From Lentisphaeria bacterium (lineage in GTDB: Bacteria; Verrucomicrobiota; Lentisphaeria; Victivallales; Victivallaceae): a stretch of 64,000 nt of DNA. Location of the stretch: contig JABLYX010000017.1 of NCBI GenBank assembly GCA_018265615.1, forward strand, positions 16,699 to 80,698. The letters run 5' to 3'. Of this stretch, positions 55,477-63,981 are shown in pieces. The position numbers and the translations under genes are program-made. The notes under the pieces are model-generated. The model was given only the letters and a program-made list of their open reading frames with translations. It searched no databases and was not told the DNA's origin. Numbering within the stretch: position 1 is the first letter of the stretch; the number at the start of each line of letters is the position of its first letter.

Positions 55477-56037
55477 ATGGGTTATACCACAAAGAAATCA
55501 CTGCTTGAGGCGATTCGAAGCGGCGACGAGGTTTCGTGGCACGAGTTCTACGAGACCTATCGCCCGCTGATTGTCGTGCGCGGCCGGGACTACAGGCTCA
55601 ACGTCGCTGAAATCGACGAACTGGTTCAGTCGGTCATGCTGCGCTTTTTCGACCGGAGCAAGAGTTTCGTCTACGACCGCACCAGGGGAAAATTCCGGGA
55701 TTACCTCGGAGTCATGATTTATCACTGCACCTTGAATATCATCCGGCAGCGGCGCAAAAACGAGATTGGCTGCGAAGAGCTCGAACTGGCGGAACCGGAT
55801 CAGGATCGTTGGCTGCAGGAATGGCGGCAGCATATTATGGCGTTGGCGATGAAGCAGCTGAAGCTTGAGCTGGAAGACGTCACGTTTCAGGCTTTCGAGT
55901 TGTATGCGGTCAAAGGCGAATCGCCGGAGAAGGTGGCGAAGTTCCTGAAAATCCCGGTCAATATGGTTTATGTCGCCAAAAGCCGTGCCGTCGCCAAACT
56001 TCGGAAAATCGTCAAAACATTGCGGGAGGAAAAATAA
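55477..56037 (+). CDS. ECF-type RNA polymerase sigma factor
   Basis: 186 aa. Region 2: WHEFYETYRPLIVVRGRDYR and IDELVQSVMLRFFDRSKSFV, with YDRTRGKFRDYLGVMIYHCTLNIIRQRR as region 2.4/linker. Region 4: ELEDVTFQAFELYAVKGESP then VAKFLKIPVNMVYVAKSRAVAKL, a helix-turn-helix. The absence of region 3 and the size fit ECF sigma factors. It is followed at +2 by a tiny Cys/His-rich gene and then by a Ser/Thr kinase gene, an arrangement known for ECFs controlled by kinases in PVC bacteria. Confidence 0.9.
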   Translation: MGYTTKKSLLEAIRSGDEVSWHEFYETYRPLIVVRGRDYRLNVAEIDELVQSVMLRFFDRSKSFVYDRTRGKFRDYLGVMIYHCTLNIIRQRRKNEIGCEELELAEPDQDRWLQEWRQHIMALAMKQLKLELEDVTFQAFELYAVKGESPEKVAKFLKIPVNMVYVAKSRAVAKLRKIVKTLREEK

Positions 56038-56039
56038 TC

Positions 56040-56297
56040 ATGCACTATGCCATGTACGAACTGGATCAATATCGCAATCAGGCGACTCCATGGCTTCGCC
56101 GCATTTTCTGCCGGCTCCATCTTCTGCATTGTCATCGCTGCCGGGAGCGGCTGACCCGCCTGGGGCAGGACGATATGCTGATCATGGATTTGAGGAAATC
56201 GGAACAAAAGATGAACATTCCGGAAAACCCGTTGGAATATCGCCGGCTCTGTGATATTTTTTATGATGATGCAGCAAAGCGTAGATCAACTGTGTAA
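56040..56297 (+). CDS. Small Cys/His-rich protein, possible anti-sigma-like zinc finger
   Basis: 85 aa, start codon 2 bases after the sigma gene stop, kinase gene immediately after. RRIFCRLHLLHCHRCRERLTR has the H-x3-C-x2-C-like spacing of zinc-binding anti-sigma domains, but there is no membrane helix. Location between ECF sigma and kinase supports a role in controlling the sigma factor (inference). Confidence 0.6.
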   Translation: MHYAMYELDQYRNQATPWLRRIFCRLHLLHCHRCRERLTRLGQDDMLIMDLRKSEQKMNIPENPLEYRRLCDIFYDDAAKRRSTV

Positions 56298-57926
56298 ATG
56301 CGGATTCCGGATTACGACATCTTGCAGGAATGCGGGCGTGGAGCCTATGGGGAGGTATGGATCGCCCGCAATCGCGCCGGTTCCCTTGTCGCTTTGAAAA
56401 CCGTCGCCAGGTCGGAGCAGATCGAAAAGGAACTCGCCGGGCTCCGCAGTTATTCCCGGATTGCCGACTCCCCGCACCTGATCCGGATCTTCCACATCGG
56501 CGAGGTTGAAGACACCCTGTATTATACGATGGAGCTGGCCGACAACCTTGGCTCGGAGAAACGCTATACTCCGGCGACGCTCGGCAATCTGCTGAGGCGG
56601 AAAGGGCGTTTTTCCCCCAATGAAACAGTGGAACTCGGCAATAAGCTTCTTGCCGGATTGGAAGTTCTGCACCAGGCGCATCTGGTTCACCGGGACATCA
56701 AGCCGGAAAACATCCTCTGTGTCAACGGAGAACCGAAGCTTTCCGACATCGGTCTGGTTCGCTCGATATCGCAGTCGCTGAGTCTGGGCGGCACACTGGG
56801 CTTCATTCCTCCGGAACGGCTGAAATCCGGTTCCGGCGGCAGGAGCAATGCCGATGACCTCTATGCTCTCGGAAAAGTTCTTTACTGTTGTCTGACCGGG
56901 AACGGTGTGGAGGATTATCCCTCGTTCCCGCTTTCGCTGTTGAGCGATGAATACAGCCATTTGAATGAAGTGATCCTGACCGCATGCAACAAAAATATGG
57001 CTTTACGCTTCAAGACCGCAGAGGAATTCAAAAATGCGCTGGAGAATGGCGTTTCTCCTCAAAAACGTTTGTGGGGGACGGCGTTTCGATTGCGTTATCG
57101 GGGAATCGGGTTGTTGATTTTCGTTACGCTCGGCGGTACGTGGTTGTTTCTGAGACCGCAGATTGTTTTGCCGCCCTCACCGGAGAAACCGCTGGAACTC
57201 GGTGAAATTCAACACCGTACCTATTTTTCAGCGAATGTCGATGTGAATGATCCCGATCTGAACACATCCCAAACCGGTTATATTGATCCGGTATTCCGTA
57301 AATATCCTCCATTACAACTGGATTCCGCTCCTCGAAGTCAGGAAGTTATTTTCAATCGTTTCACGGGGAAAGAATGGCAGGATTTTCATTCCAAAAACCT
57401 CTGGCGATCAGGCAACACACTCCGTTTTTTAGCCAATGCCGAGGGCGGCATCCGCCTGATGTTGCCGCTGGATTACGCCTATGCGATCCGGTTTGAAATC
57501 AATTACGCCAAACTCGAAGACCTTCTGATTTTTCAAGTCGCCGCTCTGAATGCCAAGGGGTTCGACCGCTCGTATTACCAGTGGACATTGCTGAAAACAC
57601 AAGGGAAATTGACTCTTAAACCTTTGGAGTATCAAGCCGAAAACGGCGAGCAAAAGTTCCAGATCAAGCCGGTGAAACAGCCGGAAGACACTCCCGGCTT
57701 CCACCGGATGGAAATGCTCCAGACCGCCAAAATCTTCCGTCTGTACATTGATGATGAACTGGTGCTCTATGCGCCAAGTTTCTTCCTCCTCGGCGGTTAT
57801 TTTACGATCATCTCTCAAGGTGGAAACTCTAACTTCGTCGAACTGAGAAAGTTTGAACTGCTGAAAATCTCCCATGATCCAAAATGTCCGACAGAGAAAC
57901 AATATCAATTACCCAATGAGAGGTAA
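56298..57926 (+). CDS. Transmembrane Ser/Thr protein kinase
   Basis: 542 aa. GRGAYGEVW (residues 13-21) is the glycine loop, K34 in VALKTV the ATP-binding Lys, HRDIKPENIL (131-140) the catalytic loop with D133, and D150 in SDIGLV the magnesium site (DIG instead of DFG). IPPERL replaces APE. One membrane helix (about 268-287, GIGLLIFVTLGGTWLFL). The outer domain (290-542) has IRFEINYAKLEDLLIFQVA and FRLYIDDELVLYAP, a concanavalin-like pattern, so it may sense an envelope ligand. Start abuts the stop of the previous gene. Confidence 0.9.
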   Translation: MRIPDYDILQECGRGAYGEVWIARNRAGSLVALKTVARSEQIEKELAGLRSYSRIADSPHLIRIFHIGEVEDTLYYTMELADNLGSEKRYTPATLGNLLRRKGRFSPNETVELGNKLLAGLEVLHQAHLVHRDIKPENILCVNGEPKLSDIGLVRSISQSLSLGGTLGFIPPERLKSGSGGRSNADDLYALGKVLYCCLTGNGVEDYPSFPLSLLSDEYSHLNEVILTACNKNMALRFKTAEEFKNALENGVSPQKRLWGTAFRLRYRGIGLLIFVTLGGTWLFLRPQIVLPPSPEKPLELGEIQHRTYFSANVDVNDPDLNTSQTGYIDPVFRKYPPLQLDSAPRSQEVIFNRFTGKEWQDFHSKNLWRSGNTLRFLANAEGGIRLMLPLDYAYAIRFEINYAKLEDLLIFQVAALNAKGFDRSYYQWTLLKTQGKLTLKPLEYQAENGEQKFQIKPVKQPEDTPGFHRMEMLQTAKIFRLYIDDELVLYAPSFFLLGGYFTIISQGGNSNFVELRKFELLKISHDPKCPTEKQYQLPNER

Positions 57927-57929
57927 ATA

Positions 57930-58769
57930 ATGAAATATTTCCCCTTTATTCTATTGCTTACGGCCGGCTGCGCTCAAGCTCCGCAATGGGATACTGCCGA
58001 ACGGCAAGCCATTGAAGCAGAGCTTGGAAACGCAACGACGCAGCTTGAGATGACTGGAGCCGCAGGGGAACTGGCGACGATTGCAGAAAAACAAATGATT
58101 GCCGCTTTGGAGTGTAAGCTCTCGACATTATCCAGGCCGGAACGCCTCTCTTTACTCCAGGATCAACTTGAATGGCAACGGAAGATGGATCGTCGCAATT
58201 CAGAATCCATGGGTGATGGTTCAATTGCTCCAATGCTCCGGCACGGGCGGGAAAAATCCCGCCTGAAGAACCGCTTCATGGAGTTGAGCGTTCCCGAAGA
58301 AGTGCGGCAAGCGTTTGCTGCTGTGCGAAATGCGCGGATTCGTTTTCAGGGGCAGACCATTTCACTGGATCATGGGGAACTGGATTTCATGATTCCTGAG
58401 AACAAGCGGAATGAATTCACATTGGAATTTGAGACGATTGGACAGCTCTGCATTCCATTTTGCCGTGAGATAAAAAACGGGAAAGATACTTTTCATGTCG
58501 GAATCATCGAACCGACGAATTACCATGTTCTGTCATCATTTGGCGAGGGGACTGAAAGTAATCTTTGTGTATGGAAGAATGGCGAGAATACTGTCAATTT
58601 TTTGATCGGCAAAAAAATCACTATTCAAGATATTTCGATCAGCGGCAATATGATCAAAGTGTTTTTCTTCGACAAAGACGGCAAACTCCGGCAGAAGGAA
58701 TTTGACTATCATTTCCCCAACGACAACCCTGTTCAGATCAATCACTGGGCGACAGAGCAGATCGACTGA
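57930..58769 (+). CDS. Lipoprotein, possibly LprI-like
   Basis: 279 aa. FILLLTAGC14 is a lipobox. The following part, RLSLLQDQLEWQRKMDRRNS then SESMGDGSIAPMLRHGREKS, resembles the Lys-rich LprI/DUF1311 helical motif (Q-x2-W-x5-R), but without the usual cysteines. The C-terminal half is beta-rich and unassigned. Starts 3 bp after the kinase gene; last gene of the cluster. Envelope location fits the signalling role. Confidence 0.7.
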   Translation: MKYFPFILLLTAGCAQAPQWDTAERQAIEAELGNATTQLEMTGAAGELATIAEKQMIAALECKLSTLSRPERLSLLQDQLEWQRKMDRRNSESMGDGSIAPMLRHGREKSRLKNRFMELSVPEEVRQAFAAVRNARIRFQGQTISLDHGELDFMIPENKRNEFTLEFETIGQLCIPFCREIKNGKDTFHVGIIEPTNYHVLSSFGEGTESNLCVWKNGENTVNFLIGKKITIQDISISGNMIKVFFFDKDGKLRQKEFDYHFPNDNPVQINHWATEQID

Positions 58770-59019
58770 TTCCATATATTATTTCCGGAGATGATTTTCC
58801 TTAAAATCCTGATGCAGTAATCGATAATAACATAAAACTCCCGTGAGCTCAGGGATAAGGCACATTTTATGGCTGCTGTCAGAGGAAGAATCATGTTGGC
58901 AAATGTACTGTTATTCCAGTGGAATCCGATGGTGATGTGTGAGAACATCGATTTTTCAAAAAAATAAAAAATCCAACGAAGTTCGAATTTTTAACCTGCT
59001 GGATTTCAATGTCTTAAAC

Positions 59020-59075
59020 TGGAGCCAATGATCCGAATCGAACGGACGACCTATTCATTACGAGTGAATTGCCAT
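59020..59075 (-). other. 3' half of tRNA-Thr(CGT), putative attL of an integrated element
   Basis: The minus strand shows an anticodon arm ATTCA-CTCGTAA-TGAAT (anticodon CGT at 59062-59060), variable loop AGGTC, a T arm with TTCGATT in its loop, and the acceptor end CATTGGCTCCA with encoded CCA at 59022-59020. The 5' acceptor strand and complete D arm are missing: only GCTCAATGG-like vestige precedes. An integrase gene starts 110 bp away on the side of the missing half, as expected for an att site made by integration into a tRNA gene. The rest of 58770-59187 holds no gene. Confidence 0.75.
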
Positions 59076-59187
59076 TGAGCTTATTTCTGCGATTTTAGTT
59101 GCAAATAGGTTGCAATTGCACCGGAATTGGAATATCTTTCCTACGTGTGGTAACGGGTGAAAACCAGTGAGACTCGAGGAAGGAAAC

Positions 59188-60825
59188 ATGGGCAGAGTCA
59201 GAGAAAACAAGAGACGCGGCAACAACGCCGGCAGCATCTATCTCGAGCGCGGGCGCTACGTCCTGATGTATACCGATCCAATTGGCGGCAAACGCAAAAA
59301 GAAAGTTCTGGCCGCGAAAGATGCCAATGGCGTAGATCAGGTCATTACGGAGAAATCGACTGCCGACAAAGCCGCCGCCGAGTTCCTCGCCGGAATCCGG
59401 AAGATCACCGCCATCGAGTCTAAAGCCGAACTGATGGTCAAGGTGGCAGAGGCGAAAAAACTGATCAACCGCACCCGGCTCAACCTTGCCGAAATCTGGA
59501 CGAACTTCGAAAGAAGTCCCGAACGCCCCGACAGCGGCCCAAGGACCTTGAAAAAATACAAAATCTTCTGCGACCGTTTCACCACCTGGCTGAGGAAGAA
59601 CCGTCACGTAGCCGATGCAAGCCAGATCGACGCGGATACCGCCGCCGCTTTCATGGCCTACCTCTGGGGAACCGGAATCTCCGAAGCCACCTACAACAGT
59701 TACCGTCAAGCATTGCTGCTGATCTTCCGGGTCGTTCTGAAAGAGGACGGTATGGAAAATCCTTTCGGGCGAATTTCCCGGAAAACCCTGAATACACAAA
59801 GCCATCTGGATTTTTCCTCCGAACAAATCAATCAAATTTTTCAACAGCTCGCTCCCGCAAGCGGCTACTGGATGTTGCACAAAGAACAGATGCGGGTCTT
59901 CGTCAACCTCTGCTGCTGGACCGGCTGTCGCAAGCAGGACGCCGCATTGATGCGTTGGCAAGCGGTCAACTTCAGCAGCAATATCATCTCTTACCGCCCG
60001 CTTAAAACCATACGGACCTCCGGCAAGCTGGTGACAATTCCAATACACCCGCAACTTCGCGAAGCCCTGCTTGAGGCTGAAAGTTGGCATGATAAGAGCA
60101 ACTATATTCTCCCCGATGTAGCCGCGCGTTACCAGAGCAATCCCAGTGGAATCGGCAAAGATATCAGCAAGCTGATCGCCTCCATCGGTCTTGGGGCCAC
60201 CATCGACGCCCCGGATCATGTACGCACCAAGAAACTCGGCAAAGAGAAAAAACAACGGCGCATCTGCCAGTACGGCACTCACTCCTTCCGGCACAGTTTC
60301 GTCAGTTTCTGCGCCAACGCCGGAGTTCCGATGGCGATCGTCCAGGAGATCGTTGGTCACGGCAGTCCGGCCATGACCCGGCACTACTACCACATGGACC
60401 AGGCTGCAGCTCAACGCGCGATCAACACCCTCCCAAGTATCGGCAACGAAGCCCAGAACGTGCAAGCCGCCGCCATGCGGGAAAAGCTACGCCAATACAT
60501 CGACTCCGCCAACCTGCCGGAGCTCCAACGGTTGCAGGAGCTGCTGCTCCCGGAAATCCACTCGCTCCCCGCCGACATCATCGAGGCAGAAGCCCTCCCG
60601 GAGTTGGAAGGCATCCCAAGCATCACCCCGGAGCGATTACAGTATCTTCTGCCTGAGTACACGATCAAAGCCATCGGTCAGATTTTCGGTGTTTCCGACA
60701 CCGCCATCCGGAAACGCATGGCACAGTACGGAATCAGCAAGCCCGACAAACGTCTACAATCCGGGGTACTGTCTAACCGTCAAATTGAAGAAAACAGGCA
60801 AGCATTACGCAAACAGGAAACGTGA
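59188..60825 (+). CDS. Tyrosine recombinase/phage integrase
   Basis: 545 aa from the ATG at 59188 (GAGGAAGGAAAC upstream); a GTG at 59167 is possible. N-terminal arm-binding AP2-like part (GSIYLERGRYVLMYTDPIGG), SAM-like core-binding domain (about 95-190), catalytic domain with R248 (WTGCRKQDA), H365-x2-R368 (HSFRH), H391 (VGHGS) and nucleophile Y400 (RHYYHMD). The last 60 residues add an HTH-like module, KAIGQIFGVSDTAIRKRM, not normal for integrases. It sits next to a tRNA fragment, hence probably integrates its element at tRNA-Thr. Confidence 0.95.
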   Translation: MGRVRENKRRGNNAGSIYLERGRYVLMYTDPIGGKRKKKVLAAKDANGVDQVITEKSTADKAAAEFLAGIRKITAIESKAELMVKVAEAKKLINRTRLNLAEIWTNFERSPERPDSGPRTLKKYKIFCDRFTTWLRKNRHVADASQIDADTAAAFMAYLWGTGISEATYNSYRQALLLIFRVVLKEDGMENPFGRISRKTLNTQSHLDFSSEQINQIFQQLAPASGYWMLHKEQMRVFVNLCCWTGCRKQDAALMRWQAVNFSSNIISYRPLKTIRTSGKLVTIPIHPQLREALLEAESWHDKSNYILPDVAARYQSNPSGIGKDISKLIASIGLGATIDAPDHVRTKKLGKEKKQRRICQYGTHSFRHSFVSFCANAGVPMAIVQEIVGHGSPAMTRHYYHMDQAAAQRAINTLPSIGNEAQNVQAAAMREKLRQYIDSANLPELQRLQELLLPEIHSLPADIIEAEALPELEGIPSITPERLQYLLPEYTIKAIGQIFGVSDTAIRKRMAQYGISKPDKRLQSGVLSNRQIEENRQALRKQET

Positions 60826-60828
60826 ACA

Positions 60829-61602
60829 ATGAAATTCCGAACTCTTTTGACGCTTCCGCTTCTTCTCTTTCTGGCAGGCTGCTGCACGCACTCCATGCCG
60901 CAAGGTGAAGAACTTGCCCAATGGCTGCAAGAAAACTTCCGTGTCACGGATATCGTGCTGAGCAATGATCTGCCCGGAACGCGTTACTGGGCCGGCGTGG
61001 TGCGAATCGGCGACGATTTCTATTTGATGAGCAGCCAGATCGGCAGTGAATCCATGCGCTGGGCCAAATATCTCGGGAAAGACCTGACTATTGTAAAGTT
61101 AACGGCTTTTGACGACAACGCCAGCGCATCCTATTGGAACAACAACAATACACATTTTCTATGGTCTAAATCCGTTCCATTCAGTGATGCTTTCAATCGT
61201 CGGTCTGTACTGGAAACCGTCGAGACTTACGAACCTATTTCCAAAACAGGCTATGACAATTCCAACTTCGAAAAGCGCCATTACGCATTAATTGCGAATT
61301 TCATTCCCACTATAAAAAAGCTTATTGCCGACGATGACGCCGCGACCATTGCCGGCATGATTCGTTATCCGATCCTGTTCTGTCGCTCCAGCGAGGAACC
61401 GGACTTGGTTGCTATTATCGAAGATGCTACTGATTTCAAGAAGAATTATCATCTTGTCTTTCCTCCAAAGTACAAACAGCAAATTCAGGCGCTGAAAGAT
61501 GACGACATCTTCGATTATGGCTCCCAGGGAATCCGCATTGGAAACGGTCTCTTCTGGCTCAGCCCCAATGGAGCGGAGGGGATTGTCATCAGTGCATTTT
61601 GA
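60829..61602 (+). CDS. Lipoprotein of unknown function
   Basis: 257 aa, starts 3 bp after the integrase stop. FLAGCCTHS is a lipobox after a hydrophobic N-terminus. The body has no recognised domain; DLPGTRYWAGVVRIGDDFYLMSS and FWLSPNGAEGIVISAF look like beta-strands. It is convergent with the lysozyme-like gene (stop codons 2 bp apart). It could be an immunity or cargo protein of the element; unknown. Confidence 0.65.
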   Translation: MKFRTLLTLPLLLFLAGCCTHSMPQGEELAQWLQENFRVTDIVLSNDLPGTRYWAGVVRIGDDFYLMSSQIGSESMRWAKYLGKDLTIVKLTAFDDNASASYWNNNNTHFLWSKSVPFSDAFNRRSVLETVETYEPISKTGYDNSNFEKRHYALIANFIPTIKKLIADDDAATIAGMIRYPILFCRSSEEPDLVAIIEDATDFKKNYHLVFPPKYKQQIQALKDDDIFDYGSQGIRIGNGLFWLSPNGAEGIVISAF

Positions 61603-61604
61603 TC

Positions 61605-62669
61605 CTACTGTTCTGCTTTCCGCTTGGATTCCAGTTCATCCGCCAACTTATTAAGCTCAATCGCCGCATCCAACCGACGCTTGGCCAAGCCATGATTCTT
61701 TGCACCTGGCTTAACATTGTCAGTGTAGTCTTTCGAATTGATCAACTCAATGGCGGCGCGGCGATAATCACCCATCTTGATCGCTTTCAGAAATGAGGCG
61801 TAGTCTTTTAACTTCCCAGCCCCGGTGTTGAATGAGAGATCAATACAAATCGCCTGTACCAGCGGCGGCAATTTCCCCCAAGCTGTGCCATCTATTTTAT
61901 TGGGGTCCCAACCCATCTCCGGCTTACCATCCTTTCCCACACGAGACACCCATGTTCCTTTATTGATTACGCCTACGACATCTTTGACGGCTACCGTCAA
62001 AGTTATTTTATACAATTCGTATATCTGCTCTTCGCTGAGATTAATCTTTTGAATGAAGGCTTCTATTTCTTTTTTCCGTTTCTCTCGCTGCTCCTGCGAA
62101 AGCTTTCCAATTTTTCTGAGCTCTTCCGCCTGTGCTTCGGTGATTGCTCGCATACTCAACATTTTCTTCAGAATATGTTCTTGTGTCATATTCGCTCCAA
62201 TTCCGATGGTGGGCAATTGTTTTCCATCCAAATATCCGCTTGCATGCTTCCCCTCTCGAAAAGATATATGCCGATACAGTCCTCTGATCACGCCATTCTT
62301 GTTTATGTCGGGAGCCATCTCATAACCCGGAGCGCTAAATTTACCATGATCAATAATCGTGCCGTAATTCTTCTCTAAGTCAGCCCTCTTCTGATTAAAG
62401 TCAATATCTTTATCGTTTTTCGTATCGTGTCTATAGATGATTTTAGGCGAGTACTTTGCCAGCGCCAAGCCAGTGGAATCAGTAATCGCCAGAAGCCTGC
62501 ATTTGCAGTTCGGGTGAATCGGCAATCCTGGTGATTCATCTTCACGGTAGTATTTCCCCTCGTGCGCCAAGCATTTTGCACATGAGTTGGGACCTTTATC
62601 CGTAATGAATTTGTAATACTTGAACTTGCTTTGCTGTTCCAGTGAAGCAATGATTTTCGCGGTATCCAT
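61605..62669 (-). CDS. MuF-like zinc module fused to a T4-type lysozyme domain
   Basis: 354 aa, AAAGGAG site before the ATG at 62669. Residues 17-60: C30-x2-C33, H52-x2-C55-x-C57 inside DKGPNSCAKCLAHEGKYY and LPIHPNCKCRLLAI, the pattern of the phage Mu gpF/MuF C-terminal module. Residues 130-350: E139, D148 and T154 (SFREGKHASGYLDGKQLPTI) with spacing 9 and 15 exactly as E11, D20 and T26 of T4 lysozyme, followed by SFNTGAGKLKDYASFLKAIK. No signal peptide. A muramidase with a head-protein-like tag: prophage lysozyme or secreted antibacterial effector. Confidence 0.7.
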   Translation of the reverse strand: MDTAKIIASLEQQSKFKYYKFITDKGPNSCAKCLAHEGKYYREDESPGLPIHPNCKCRLLAITDSTGLALAKYSPKIIYRHDTKNDKDIDFNQKRADLEKNYGTIIDHGKFSAPGYEMAPDINKNGVIRGLYRHISFREGKHASGYLDGKQLPTIGIGANMTQEHILKKMLSMRAITEAQAEELRKIGKLSQEQREKRKKEIEAFIQKINLSEEQIYELYKITLTVAVKDVVGVINKGTWVSRVGKDGKPEMGWDPNKIDGTAWGKLPPLVQAICIDLSFNTGAGKLKDYASFLKAIKMGDYRRAAIELINSKDYTDNVKPGAKNHGLAKRRLDAAIELNKLADELESKRKAEQ

Positions 62670-62786
62670 GAGATTCTCCTTTCACGTGATTTCGTATTCA
62701 CAAGAAAAGAATTTTGTCAACTTACCGCAACAGAAGCAGATTGATTTTCAGCTGCATATGCGGTAGATTATGTAAGTGAGGTTAAA

Positions 62787-63782
62787 ATGATGAATCCGGA
62801 TTACAAGCCGCCGTATCAGTTAACGTCTGTTATGGTGGAGATGGTGGCCAAAATTGCCGAACGCCTGGGCGAGCTCCAGGCGTCCGGGATATCGGCATCG
62901 CCTCTTTTGCGGCGCGGCAACCAGATCAGGACGATTCAGGCGTCGCTTGCCATCGAAGGGAACACGCTTTCGCTGGAGCAGATTACCGCTCTGCTCGACG
63001 ACAAGCCGGTACGCGGAACCATGCGGGAAATCCAGGAGGTCCGAAACGCGATTCGGGCCTACGATGCACTCGATACATTCTCGCCATACGAAGCAGTGGA
63101 TTTGCTGCGCGCCCACGGCCTGATGATGGCGGGGCTGGTTGACGATCCGGGAGCCTTCCGCTTCGGCAGTGTCGGAATTCAGCGCGGACAGGAGCTTGTC
63201 CACATCGCTCCTCCGGCAGAGCGCGTGCCCGGATTGGTCGGAGACCTTCTGGAATGGTTACGTAAAACTGATGAACACCCTTTGATTGCCGGTTGTATTT
63301 TCCATTACGAATTCGAGTTCATTCATCCGTTCAGCGACGGCAACGGCCGGATGGGGCGCCTATGGCATTCGCTGCTGCTTTCCCGCTGGAAAACGGTTTT
63401 TCAGGAAATGCCGATCGAAACGATGATCCGCAACCGCCAGCAGGAGTATTACGCAGCCCTGAGCCAGGCCGATGCGGCTTTCTCGGCCAACGCCTTCATC
63501 GACTTCATGCTGCAACTGATTTTCGACGTCTGCCATCTCCACAACGACCAAGTCACCGATCAAGTCAGCGACCAAGTCAAAGCGATCTGCAATCTGCTCA
63601 AGAACGGTCCCATGACTGCGATCGAGTTGATGGAGAAGCTGAATCTCTCCCACCGCCCGACCTTTCGGCAGAACTACCTGACTCCCGCCCTGAAGTCCGG
63701 CCTGATTGAACGCACCATCCCGGACAAGCCCAACAGCCGCCTGCAAAAATACCGCTTGAGCCGAATTTATACCAAAATATAG
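62787..63782 (+). CDS. Fic domain protein with C-terminal winged helix
   Basis: 331 aa. H180[11 protein letters not shown]191 is the complete Fic AMPylation motif. S53-L-A-I-E57-G-N matches the autoinhibitory (S/T)xxxE(G/N) helix at the N-terminus, so this is a class II Fic. After the Fic domain there is a short [11 protein letters not shown] repeat and a winged-helix domain ([20 protein letters not shown]). No signal peptide: an intracellular regulator or toxin-type AMP transferase in the mobile region. Divergent from the lysozyme-fusion gene. Confidence 0.93.
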   Translation: MMNPDYKPPYQLTSVMVEMVAKIAERLGELQASGISASPLLRRGNQIRTIQASLAIEGNTLSLEQITALLDDKPVRGTMREIQEVRNAIRAYDALDTFSPYEAVDLLRAHGLMMAGLVDDPGAFRFGSVGIQRGQELVHIAPPAERVPGLVGDLLEWLRKTDEHPLIAGCIFHYEFEFIHPFSDGNGRMGRLWHSLLLSRWKTVFQEMPIETMIRNRQQEYYAALSQADAAFSANAFIDFMLQLIFDVCHLHNDQVTDQVSDQVKAICNLLKNGPMTAIELMEKLNLSHRPTFRQNYLTPALKSGLIERTIPDKPNSRLQKYRLSRIYTKI

Positions 63783-63817
63783 TTGCACTTGAGAATCGTA
63801 TAAGGAACGACAATAAA

Positions 63818-63846
63818 TTGATTTCTGAAAATTCATCGTCTATATT
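63818..63846 (+). promoter_or_regulatory. Promoter of the short ORF at the window edge
   Basis: TTGATT (63818-63823), 17-base spacer, TATATT (63841-63846). The -10 overlaps one arm of an inverted repeat, CGTCTAT / ATAGACG, which continues to about 63870. Confidence 0.5.
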
Positions 63847-63879
63847 AAAATGGCAAAACAAAATAGACGGAGACGCGCC

Positions 63880-63981
63880 ATGATCCTGACCCCGGAAGAA
63901 ATCAAAATCGTCAAAGACTTCCTGGCCCCTGCCGTAAAGAACGGGTTATTGCTCCGAACTTTTAATACCGTGCATATCTGA
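63880..63981 (+). CDS. Short ORF, probably truncated gene
   Basis: 33 aa from the ATG at 63880 with CGGAG upstream and a good promoter: MILTPEEIKIVKDFLAPAVK then a stop inside the 34-bp repeat found also at 33815. Codon use resembles the neighbouring genes. The short length and the coincidence of the stop with a dispersed repeat suggest an interrupted gene, but a genuine small protein cannot be excluded. Confidence 0.45.
   Translation: MILTPEEIKIVKDFLAPAVKNGLLLRTFNTVHI

Noticed and set aside
59095..60465. 456-aa minus-strand ORF
   Set aside because: Antisense to the integrase and crossing the att region; no motif.
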